60,000 bases of DNA, from assembly GCA_012295275.1 (NCBI GenBank), contig CM022665.1, positions 38,902,795 to 38,962,794 of the forward strand. Reading direction: 5' to 3'. Positions 50,151 through 60,000 of this stretch are shown here, piece by piece; position 1 is the first letter of the stretch; each line of letters begins with the position of its first letter. The DNA comes from Chrysomallon squamiferum. Taxonomy: Eukaryota; Mollusca; Gastropoda; Neomphalida; Peltospiridae. Position numbers and translations under genes: made by a program. The notes beneath the pieces were generated by a model. That model saw nothing but the letters and a program-made list of their open reading frames with translations, searched no databases and was not told the DNA's origin.

Positions 50151-50460
50151 TAGCGTCAATAGCTAAATTATTACCTGTGAGAAGTTCTTTGTCGAGCTTA
50201 GAAAGCGCGCTGTTTGTTTCCCATTGATTCATTTACCCGCCAACATGCACGCGCATTTATTCCGGATCCGGTACACGGAGCTTTACAACTAGAGCGAACA
50301 GCGGTGGCGCTGATCATTGAGAGGAAATTCGATTTCGAGTTTTCGAGTGTAAGCATCAGATACCAATTAGAAAACAGAATGATTTCAATTCTCTAATCGC
50401 TTTATGTGAAGCGATAGTAATGATCATTTGATCATTTTCGTAAGCGTTCATAATGAACGT
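50150..50460. promoter_or_regulatory. Candidate regulatory island ending in three perfect inverted repeats
   Basis: GC-elevated unique DNA with a Fox-type TGTTTGTTT (about 50,210) and CAATTAG homeodomain-type sites. It is followed by three consecutive hairpins: ATCGCTT/AAGCGAT (50,396-50,415), AATGATC/GATCATT (50,419-50,436) and CGTTCA/TGAACG (50,445-50,459). Confidence 0.4.
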
Positions 50461-51446
50461 GTTATAGAGCAATACATACATTCAATTGTCTCTTATGTTC
50501 TTTACAATTAGTGTGTAGGATAATTATCTGTGTAATTATTATATTCTGTGAGGTTAATCCGTTCAACCAGATGGTTTTGTCTCACAATGCTAATGTATTG
50601 TATTGTATTGTTTATTAAATATTTCCAATCTAGGAAAGTCCTTTTTTTTATTTTTTTTTATATTTCAATGGTAACATTGTTGTATTCATGTGTAATTTAT
50701 GTGTAAGTGCATGTGTTCATATTGTTTATATGTATATAGTTCCACTTCAATTTTTGTGTGTACATTTTTGAATGTATTTGTATGGGTATGCCTGTGCTCG
50801 ACGAACCTGTTTGTGTGTTTTTGTGTGTACGTGTAAATGTGTGTACTGGTACACATATCTATTTGTATGCCCTTCAAACCTTTGTATGATAATATTTAAA
50901 TAAATGATAATACTACAAACACTAAAACACGACTTATTGCTATATTTATTTATTTAAATTATAATACTTTACAGCTAACATTTTTTTACCTTTTTTTCTC
51001 AAAAAAAATTATACAAACACACACACACACACACATCCACACACACACATATAATATAATATATAATATATATATATATAAACTTGACTAGTCAGTAATT
51101 AATAGCTTTCTAAATGGTATCAATTGCTTACACTTAAAATTTAAATATATGTGTACATATACCTGTACATATTCAAACAAAAATTTATGCCAGATACGTT
51201 TATCTGTCTTGTATCAAATTGGCTTTCTTCGTAGAACCCATACAGAATATAATGGAGAAATCTGTCATAGCTATTTCATTGTCTTTCTTATTTAAATTTA
51301 AGAACGTCAAGCATCAAATCAATTATGGGACGACTTTCGAAATGATCGCATGTTACTGACTGGGGCAGTTTTCTTCAGTATTATAATATAATTTTACTAC
51401 TGATGATATAACAGTTATTATTACTTTACAATAAGAACAACAAAAA

Positions 51447-51485
<39 letters not shown>

Positions 51486-52219
51486 AACCCCGTTATTACT
51501 AACAGTAGTAGTTGCACAGCAATAGTAGTTGTAACGGTTATAATAGAGCAGAAGTAGTAGTAGTAGCAATAGGAGTAGTAGTAGCAGTAGTAGTAGTAGT
51601 AGCAACAGAAACAATAGCAGTATAACTACTAGCAATAATCTCTTGGGAAAATAATTTATCTGAACTGACTTCATCAAAAACAAAACTGCGCATCATTTTC
51701 GTTCTTTCGTCCATCTCATCGTGCCCCAACAAGTCAACCCAGAATTCGTCTGAGGGTGAAAAACCCGCCAGATGTCACCGTAAAACGTCTATCAATATTT
51801 AGTACGTTGTTTGACGTGCGCCGACAGACCTCTAGTTTTTATTGCTTCTCGAAACGCAGACTTGATCATAAACGCCCATGGTGGAAGTAATTAAAGCTAG
51901 GTGGACAGAGTTTATGTTGACTCGCATATACCTTTCAAAGTGGTCATATTCCCCGAGCTTTTTATTGCAGTTTCTTGTTGCTACTCTCGTGTTTCTTATT
52001 ATCCACGGTTCCATCATCTAGGGTTAGGGCGGTTCCAGATATTAAATGGGGTGGGGTTTGTATTCTGGTTTTATCGTTAGCTTGGGACTGGATGGTTCTA
52101 GAAATTATTCTAGGAGGGCGATTGGTATATATATATATATATATATATAGTTAGCTCTAATCTGGATTCGATTCCGTTAACAGACAGATGAAATTAAAAT
52201 AATGTTTAATTACTGTGCT
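50461..52219. other. Intergenic DNA, no gene recognised
   Basis: Holds TGTG/TGTA-rich sequence at 50,690-50,860, (CA)n near 51,017-51,050, (CTA)n at 51,447-51,485, AGT-type repeats at 51,550-51,603 and a unique island of more even composition at 51,700-52,100. Confidence 0.6.
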
Positions 52220-52605
52220 ATCCAGTATATATCAAACCATAAACTTTCCTACTGAAACGGGCAGATGGGAAAATACACTACTAGAAAATAGAATATGTCC
52301 ATTGTGTAATAATTATGACATCGGGTATGAGTTTCATTATATATTTACGTGTATGTTTTTTTAAGTATGAAAACAAAAAATTCGTTACTATAACACGTTT
52401 CTGTCAGTCTAATAGTTTTATAAACTGTTTAACTCTAAAAAAAAAAAAAAAACTCGTGTCCTCTGGATGATATTGTATATATATTTTTTATTATTATGTA
52501 CATTATTGTAATTCCACCATCTTGTAATAATTATATTAATTGTTGTATGTAAATATCCTAATATGCCGTAGACTACGGCCTGAGTATAATAAAGTTCAAT
52601 TCAGT
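52220..52605 (+). mobile_element. 3' relic of a non-LTR (LINE) retrotransposon
   Basis: The frame ending at 52,355 reads NFPTETGRWENTLLENRICP and then LCNNYDIGYEFHYIFTC. This is the ETGRW..R.C..C....DE.H....C zinc-knuckle-like C-terminus typical of animal LINE polymerase ORFs. A frameshifted continuation and an A run at 52,437-52,452 follow, then a short 3' tail ending GAGTATAATAAAGTTCAATT. It is 5'-truncated and broken. Confidence 0.65.
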
Positions 52606-52807
52606 TCCTGATTCACTTTGTTTTTGCCATCGTAATTAATAGTTTCATCTTCTACAATAATTACAGTGATTGTTATTAATTTCCTTACAATAACTGATAA
52701 AATGACTGTGAAAAACCTTTAAGAATTTTAAAATAAAAAACCGAAGTAGAAAAATCTTCATTAATATTGCATTCAAAGAATTTTTGGTTAGAACATTTAA
52801 TAATAAA

Positions 52808-52808
<1 letters not shown>

Positions 52809-52871
<63 letters not shown>

Positions 52872-52985
52872 GCGATGATGATGATGATAATAACAGTAGG
52901 TAGTAGCAGTAATAGTAGTAGTTGGAATAATAATAGTAATAGTAGCAATAGTAGCAATAGTAGTAATAGTAGTAATAGTAGTATT
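52809..52985 (+). repeat. (TTA)n followed by AGT-type repeats
   Basis: About 20 TTA units, then interrupted TAGTAG/TAATAG repeats. Confidence 0.9.
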
Positions 52986-53079
52986 TTATACCTGTGTTTG
53001 ATTATGTTTGTATTTGTAATGCAGTAGCAGAAGAATCAAAACAAGATTTTGTGAGTTTACATCAAAATTAATGAAGTAA

Positions 53080-53511
53080 AATAAAAAAAATTTTAAATAT
53101 TGACTTTATATAAAAAATAAAAAGATAAAATCTTAAATTAAGTTAGTCAAGAAAAAATTAACTTTGAAAGAAAAAATATAATAGATAACCATTTATTAAT
53201 CTTATATTTAAAACGCTTTTAGTCCATAATTTCTGTAATAAAAAAAAAATTAAGATTAAAAAAAAAACGTTTATTAAGATTATAGTTAAAATCTTTTATT
53301 TCCTATACTTTTAAAAAAAAAAACGAATATAAAAATAAAGCAGACAAAAACAAAAGCTTTCATTAATCTTGAGTTAAAAGCCTTTTAATCCATAATTATG
53401 CTTTTAATCATATGGTTTTTTTTTTAAAAGCTGGGGAAAAAGAACAAAACGAAAACAAACAAGCCTTCATTAATCTTGCATTTAAAGTTCTTAATCCGAG
53501 AACACAATTAA

Positions 53512-53551
<40 letters not shown>

Positions 53552-53899
53552 TTATATAATTTTTTTTATTTTTTTTTATTTTATTTTATTTTATTTTATT
53601 TTATTTTATTTTTATTTTGTTTTATTTTACAATAAAGAAATGAAAAAAAAAAATTAAAAGTTTTAAGCTCGTTATGTCATTACAGGCAAGAAGCGCTTAA
53701 ATCTCATTCAACATAGAGTTTGAATTCGGCACTCCCCTGTTTAAAGACACTGTTTGCTAAGCTGCAATGAAATTCTTTAGAGACAACCTGCTTGGACGAA
53801 GGAAGGTCTTCGGGCAGACACATATAATTGGAGTTTACATTTATTTAAATGTAAAAAAAAGAATTAAACTTCGGTCTGGAGTAAAATTTCCCAATTTGT

Positions 53900-53941
<42 letters not shown>

Positions 53942-54372
53942 TGTCATGAATTCGATGGTCAATAAAAAAAGTCAGTAAAAAGAGACTTAAATAATTATTT
54001 GTTTTTACATAAATATTACTATGTTGTAACCAAAAGTATTACAGTGAACTTTTTATCATATATATATATATATATATTTTTTTTTTAATTTATAACTTTA
54101 TTAACGGTATTAATTAGGCTTAACTTTACCAAATCTTTGGAAAGCCCTGTCAAACCACAAGGAATGTTTTATGAGACTCTTAAATACTGATATAACAGCT
54201 ATAAGTGCATTCTGTTTGGGTTTTTTGTGGGGGTTTTGACAGCAAAGAGGTACACTACAGAATGCTGTGGCATGTAGACTGGAAGATGTACGCAAGACAA
54301 ACAATACAAATAAACATATACGTATACACATACACCAACATACATAAATATATACATATATATACACATACC

Positions 54373-54414
<42 letters not shown>

Positions 54415-54480
54415 CATATACACATACCTACAGATATACACATACATATATAGAAAATATTCAGCATTTTTTTATATTTA
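53080..54480. other. AT-rich DNA with simple repeats
   Basis: (TTA)n at 53,512-53,550, (TTTTA)n at 53,570-53,625, poly(T) at 53,906-53,937, and (TA)n/(CATA)n at 54,310-54,450. No gene recognised. Confidence 0.7.
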
Positions 54481-54555
54481 ACTTTGTTTGACACCCAGTA
54501 ACCGATATATTTTTTGTGCTGGGGTGTCGTTAAACATTCATTCATTTATTCATTC

Positions 54556-54556
<1 letters not shown>
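54478..54556 (+). mobile_element. SINE-like 3' end fragment with ATTC tail
   Basis: A short block containing GACACCCAGTAACCGATATA and then GTGCTGGGGTGTCGTTAAAC, running into an ATTC-type tail. I associate this terminal module with SINE-like repeats of molluscs. That is recollection and was not searched. The 5' part of the element is absent. Confidence 0.45.
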
Positions 54557-54640
<84 letters not shown>

Positions 54641-54737
54641 TACATACATACATACATAACATCTTCATATATATATATAAACAAACGCAATAGATTTACT
54701 TTAAGATTTACAAGCAGGAACACACAGGTACGGACAT

Positions 54738-54784
<47 letters not shown>
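54556..54784 (+). repeat. (TA)n and two (CA)n microsatellites
   Basis: (TA)n, (CA)n and (CATA)n at 54,556-54,658, and a second (CA)n at 54,739-54,782. They directly follow the SINE-like tail. Confidence 0.95.
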
Positions 54785-54791
<7 letters not shown>

Positions 54792-54875
54792 CATTCTCTT
54801 ACCTACAAACACATAACACTACAAAGCATACACAAACACTCTTTACATGCACAGGTTCATGTTCAAACCGGACCG

Positions 54876-54910
<35 letters not shown>

Positions 54911-54949
54911 AATAAATACGTAAATAAATTTAAAAAATTTACAGACTTG

Positions 54950-55140
54950 TCACAGACACACGGACACCGTGTGACACGTGTTTGACACGAAGCGCGTGGA
55001 TGAGAAATTTTTACTTGTTGAGTGAAGCCTGTGAATGGACGGGCACAGACTGTCAGTTAATAAAAACATGTCATGTGTTAAGAAACCGAATATCGCGTTA
55101 CTAAGAGGGTCTTTCGGTCTTGCTCAAAGCAGCTATTCAT
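54950..55140. promoter_or_regulatory. GC-elevated unique island
   Basis: Contains CACGTG at 54,975-54,980 within a partly palindromic ACACGG..CCGTGTGACACGTGT region, and an inverted CCAAT motif (ATTGGTGG) near 55,138. No coding frame recognised. Confidence 0.3.
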
Positions 55141-55384
55141 TGGTGGCGAGTATTTAAAAAAAAATATATATATATATAAAAAAAAAAAAAAAAAAAATAG
55201 TTCCCTGCTTCAGTAAATCGACACCTGGTTAATTGCAGGTTACCAACAGGTAGTTTTGTGTGTGTTAAGAAAGTGACGAATGGAAAAATATGGTGTATTC
55301 AGTATAAACTGTGTATTTGAAGATAGGTGTTTGTCGCAGTCGCGGTTCGTTCTCGACCGCAGCGGATTTAATTTGATGGAGGGA

Positions 55385-55386
<2 letters not shown>

Positions 55387-55436
<50 letters not shown>

Positions 55437-55825
55437 TTCTGGTAGTTTTTCCGGTGTATGCTGTATTGTTGTTGTTTTTCTTTTATTATTATGTATTTTT
55501 CGTAATTTCGTTATTTCTTTTCGTCGTCTGAATTTTTATTGTTTAACTTTATTTTTATTTTTTTTTTTTCTTTTTTTTTTTTTTTTAATTTTTTTAATTT
55601 CTTTTATAATTTTATTCTTTATTTATTTATTTATATATAATTTTTTTTTTTTTTTTTTTTTTTTTTAATCCGTCTGAAACAAACATGAGGAAAATTAACA
55701 ACTTTCGAATTTTTGTTTAAGTTTTAAAAATATATTCATATTAAACTCACCCTCACTCGGAAGGGGAGAGAGAGAGAAAGGTGTATATATGTGTATATAC
55801 ATATATATATATATATATCTGTAAG
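55387..55825 (+). repeat. (AAT)n and poly(T)-rich DNA
   Basis: (AAT)n at 55,387-55,433, T runs at 55,560-55,590 and 55,640-55,667, and (TA)n at about 55,800-55,818. Confidence 0.85.
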
Positions 55826-55915
55826 TATAATAAAGTTCACTTCACTTTCCGGTTCAGTCCGTCATTGTCATTAACAGTTCCATGTTTTAAAAATTACAGT
55901 TCCATGTTATATACA
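55822..55915 (+). mobile_element. Second LINE-type 3' end
   Basis: AGTATAATAAAGTTCA matches the end of the LINE relic at 52,583-52,598. Resemblance continues for about 60 bp, including CATTAACAGTTCCATG against AATTAATAGTTTCATC. It is probably a short 3' fragment of the same family. Confidence 0.5.
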
Positions 55916-55935
55916 AAATTATATATATATTATCT

Positions 55936-55936
<1 letters not shown>

Positions 55937-56007
<71 letters not shown>
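55937..56007 (+). repeat. (GA)n microsatellite
   Basis: About 35 uninterrupted GA units. Confidence 0.95.
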
Positions 56008-56009
<2 letters not shown>

Positions 56010-56637
56010 AATATATAAATATACAAACACAGATATAGATATATAGATAGATACAGAAATATATTTTCCCTCATAAACTTGTATGCGGTCTACTGACATC
56101 TACATAATTATTTAAACCATGATTTGTCTTCAAATAACGTCACACTATCAAAATAACGTCTTGCAACTTAGCACATATTAAGAACTAAATTACTTCATTA
56201 TTCAAAACGTCATAGACGAGTAGTAATTTACAATGTATAATTAATTAACTGTAAGCCCCGATTCCGCAGTCTCTGTGCAAATAATTTACAACTTGTGTTC
56301 TTAAATCGCTTGACTGACTTTAAAGTTACAAGCGCTATTCCACCAATCTCTTTTCATTCGCATGGAACGAACAGCAAAATCGATGGGCGGTACATGAATC
56401 CCGTGTACTGAATACATAGATTTGATTGACATTTATTAAATGTATCTAATAACATAGTTTAGATTGATCTGCAGGACCCACCCTAGTAATGAATGGCGAA
56501 AAGAGAGGTTGTTGGACTGTGGCGGTTATTTTTTGAATTTATGTTATTTGGTATACTTCATCAGAGGCGTTCCAAATGTAGGCACTGAAATAATTACTCT
56601 TACGTGTTATTGTGTGCTTGAGTATATGTTTATCTGA
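56008..56637. other. Unique DNA between two (GA)n arrays
   Basis: AT-rich with a modest island at 56,240-56,420 that includes TGATTGACA near 56,421. No gene recognised. Confidence 0.55.
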
Positions 56638-56773
<136 letters not shown>

Positions 56774-59390
56774 GTAATCTGTTTGTAAGGACCTGTGTAT
56801 AAATAAATAAAAGTCTAAAATTATAAAACTGCTATTCTATCCATATGCATATTGTGTGAGTGTGTATATCTTTATTATTTTATCTGTATGTGTGATTGTC
56901 TGTATTAATTTGTGTACATGGCAGATATTTTCATTTAGAATCTAAGAAACAATGAACATAAATATATTTTCACTGTTGAATAACAACAGATAGAAATACA
57001 AACAAATAAATTTCAAAAACTAGACTGCAACTGACAGACTGGTATTTTAACTTATGTTTACGTTTGTTATAAGACAATAATTATTTCATTAATACGAGAA
57101 GAGTTCTAGTCTGTTGATGTCAGATTAGAAATAAAATTATTTTAACTAACACCCAAACATTAGCTTCACGAAAACACAACATTAATAAAAAAAAAATTAA
57201 ATAAAAAATTTTAAAAATTTTTTTTTACTTACGGCTTTCTCTCTAAACCACGAAAACAATAATTAAAATATTTTGCTTACTTGTTTCTCTTAGCTTGAAG
57301 AAAACAACGTTCTCGAAATGTATTAAAAGTAAATATTTCTTTAAAACTTTGTTGTGATTTGAAAATAATTTCGTTGAACAGCTTGATTGCATTTAATGAC
57401 AGGACTCACTTAAAAAGCATGTTAACTTTGACAGCTTACCCGAACTGTTTACGCCGTACGACATTACACAACACAATAGCTGTATATAACACGATAATGG
57501 AAGAATTTCTCAACAAGTCGCCGAAGAGATATACCGTACATTTTCAAATAAAGGCCTACGATGAGTGAACATTTACTGTTGGTATATTCATGCGTCGTAT
57601 AAAAAAAAAAAAAAAAAACACCACCTACCTTGAACCAGAAATTTGTTTCATTTTGCAGGTTGTCAGAATATCGTAAAAAAAAAAAAAAAAAAGAAAAAAA
57701 ACATGAAGGTCTGCACTGAAATTACAGTATCAGCATAGTTCGAAAATTAACTTTCTTTCAAGAGGAAGTTTCTGTTAGTTTTATAAAATCGACATTTAGC
57801 GTTTCTGTATATAAGAATTTACGGTATAATATTATACATCATACAATAAAACTAATGTTTTCCTTCTTTTCTTTTTTTTCTTTTTTTTTAATATTTCTTT
57901 TTAAAAAGAATTAAAAATAGCTATTTAAAAAAATAAAAAAAAACAACCAAAAAACGATGTAATCTTTATTGAAGTTCTATGGAGCGTTTACATGAACAAC
58001 ATGGGTTAAAGATGGCAGAAAGAAAATCGCATGGAGCTAACTATACCACAGTATTTTTTAGCTGCTGTGTTAAAACTCGTGCACACGTTTTCATTGTATA
58101 AATTGTAAATTTTATATTTTTAATTTTGTGTGTGTTTGTGTGTAGGTGTTGTCATCAAACGAAATTGGATAAAAATAAGAAAATAGAGCAAAATAGAACT
58201 TTTTTTTTTTTTTTTTTTAAATAAATAAATAACGAGAGCGATTTTTATGCATTGCGTCTACCTGGCATTTTTTTAAATCCTCCGATTCATTTTCTCAAAA
58301 ATAATTTTTTTTTTTTAAATGTCTGATAACGAATGTATTGGAGATGGTTGCCGTTGAAAACCTAACTTGTGTGACAACCCGAATCAACGTTGCGCTGAGA
58401 ATTTTCAATAACAAAATCTTGTACATTTTGAATCCATGACTTTCAAAATGGCGGCATCGGCAAACATGACAGATTGGCACAACTGTATCGAGAATGTTTC
58501 TGCATAAATGGAATACAAAGATGAATAAACCAATTAAAGAAGCCTAAATCGTATCTCACAGAAAAGTTTTCTTTATCTGACTTCACCAATTTAAGTCTTA
58601 TGTAACATATATATTTAATCTTCGAGAATAATATAAAAATACATGAGTGATTTTTTCGCAATTATCAGACTCCATATATTGCCAAGACTGTTGAACACAC
58701 AATTTTTTATAAAGTTGATATTTGTAAGGATGTGTTCTGTTGCGTTCTGATTTTCCAGAATGATGTTACAAAATAACCTAAATTTGTTTGAGGGTTGGAG
58801 GTTTATTTGTTTTAGGGTTTTGTTTTGTTTTGTTTTGTTTGTTTGTTTGGGGTTTTTCTTTTTTTTTTTTTTTTTTTTGTTTTTGTTGGTTCTTTGGGTG
58901 GTGGTGGTGTTGCTGCTGTTTTTTTTTTTTTTTTTTATTATTATTATTGGGGATTTATTTTTGTTTTTTTTTCTTTTCTTGTTTATTGTTATTGTTGTTT
59001 TCTGGAGGGGGGGTTGTTGTTTAGAATTTTTATTTTAACTACAAGGCTACTGATAATTAAATTAATACTGTTACATACGTTAATGTTATGTTAGTTACAA
59101 TTTTGTATATTATTATGATTTTATTATTATTATTATTATAAATAAAATAGATATCAAAAATACATATGACAACAATTATTATTATTATTATAAAAGAAGA
59201 AAAAAAAAAAACAGTAGCAATAAGAATAACCATTATATTAAACTTTATTACATCATCAGTCAAAGCAGACTTCACATTTATAAAATAATGCATGTTTGTT
59301 GCTTAGCATCAATGATCGCTCATCATATTAATCTTCATTAATGTTCATTTCTATCATACCGTCGAGCAGATACGGTCACTGTAAAAGAAT
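56774..59390. other. Intergenic DNA, no gene recognised
   Basis: Unique AT-rich sequence with poly(A) at 57,601-57,618 and 57,676-57,690, poly(T) at 58,201-58,218, and a T/G-only block at 58,800-59,020. A 69-codon frame at 57,359-57,568 is open but has no recognisable similarity. Confidence 0.6.
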
Positions 59391-59394
59391 GTTG

Positions 59395-59650
59395 TTTTTC
59401 ATAACCCTGGGTGCAGTGGGTAGATAGATACAAGCGGGTATCAAGGGTATCTCACTATCCGACTGTTGACTTGCAGAAAACGTGGCCACCCCGCACTTCC
59501 AGCTATTATCGGAACCAACGTGATAAATGTGACTTTTATCAAAAACCGTTATCTCGCGTGCGTGAATCCAGGATCTTCCAATAGTATGCGCTGATAACTG
59601 ATACAGAAGCGATCTGCGGGCAAACGTCTTCTATAATAAATATCAGCTTT
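59395..59650. promoter_or_regulatory. GATA-motif-rich candidate regulatory island
   Basis: About ten GATA/TATC cores in 210 bp, including GATAGATA, GGTATC twice, TTATC three times, TGATAAATG and TGATAACT, in an island of ordinary composition. GATA-factor binding is inferred. Confidence 0.35.
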
Positions 59651-60000
59651 ATTTACTTTTCGTCTTCAAATCGTGAAACTGTTGATGTGGCAAAATCGTC
59701 GAGGTTTGGCTGTTTATAAAATAAATAATAAAAAAAAAAAAAAAAAAAATAAGAGGTTGTTTTAGGTTCAGTACTTGACTATCTAAATGTGTGGTAATTC
59801 GTTTTAAAAATAGTATGTGACGTGGACAAACTGTTCTTTATTAAATATCAGAGTGGACATCAATTTAGTTATACTTTATTAAAAATAAGAAACCTTTATA
59901 ACAGAGGCTAAACTGTACAATGATCATTCGGCGTTATGGATTCATTATGACAACATAGAGACATAAATATAAATAAATTAATTTAATAAAAGTCCAAAAG

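Noticed and set aside
57359-57568. 69-codon plus-strand ORF
   Set aside because: Within chance length for unique DNA. No similarity recognised and no supporting signals.

Overview
The window is AT-rich animal DNA. It is saturated with microsatellites, poly(A)/poly(T) runs and degenerate minisatellites, and it holds spliced genes. Nothing in it looks bacterial or viral. Two gene loci can be supported. (1) Positions 1 to about 14,000 hold a tandem array with a period of about 3.9 kb. It carries four minus-strand genes for a small secreted Gly/Tyr-rich protein. (2) Positions 34,825 to 48,739 hold a three-exon plus-strand NK2-class homeobox gene that I identify as nkx2-1 (TTF-1/scarecrow type). 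A mollusc is the likeliest source, probably a gastropod. This is inference, from silk- or shell-matrix-like Gly/Tyr-rich tandem genes and a short repeat tail of a kind I associate with molluscan SINE-like elements.

Array (1-14,000). Each unit contains four parts: a minus-strand promoter with a TATA box and a tiny noncoding first exon with a strong donor; an intron of 284-372 bp; a coding exon of about 450 nt (signal peptide, WGGFGGG repeats, GGY tail); and a probable 68-bp intron straight after the stop codon. Copies 1-3 encode the same 150-residue protein. Copy 4 has lost one base in the Gly-rich region. This joins the intact signal peptide and Gly-rich half to an acidic Asp/Glu-rich tail, giving an open frame of 175 codons. 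On the plus strand of each unit, about 0.8 kb from the coding exon, a second conserved block of about 400 bp may be an exon or the relic of a divergent partner gene.

14,000-34,400: no recognisable gene. The stretch is microsatellites, T/G-only blocks, two degenerate minisatellites and several islands of normal composition that could be cis-regulatory or noncoding exons, including one with a clear TATA box near 28,044.

nkx2-1 (34,400-49,100): promoter island, exon 1 with the TN (eh1-like) repressor motif, an intron of 11.5 kb with candidate enhancers and more degenerate minisatellites, exon 2 with the start of the homeodomain, an intron of 1.2 kb, and exon 3 with the rest of the homeodomain, the NK2-specific domain and a C-terminal GRTW. 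The predicted protein is 395 residues.

49,100-60,000: no gene recognised. The stretch contains a cluster of three perfect hairpins, a LINE 3' relic with a second similar 3' end, a SINE-like tail, long (GA)n arrays and a GATA-motif-rich island at the right edge. The sparse gene content around nkx2-1 fits a developmental regulator with dispersed cis-regulatory DNA.
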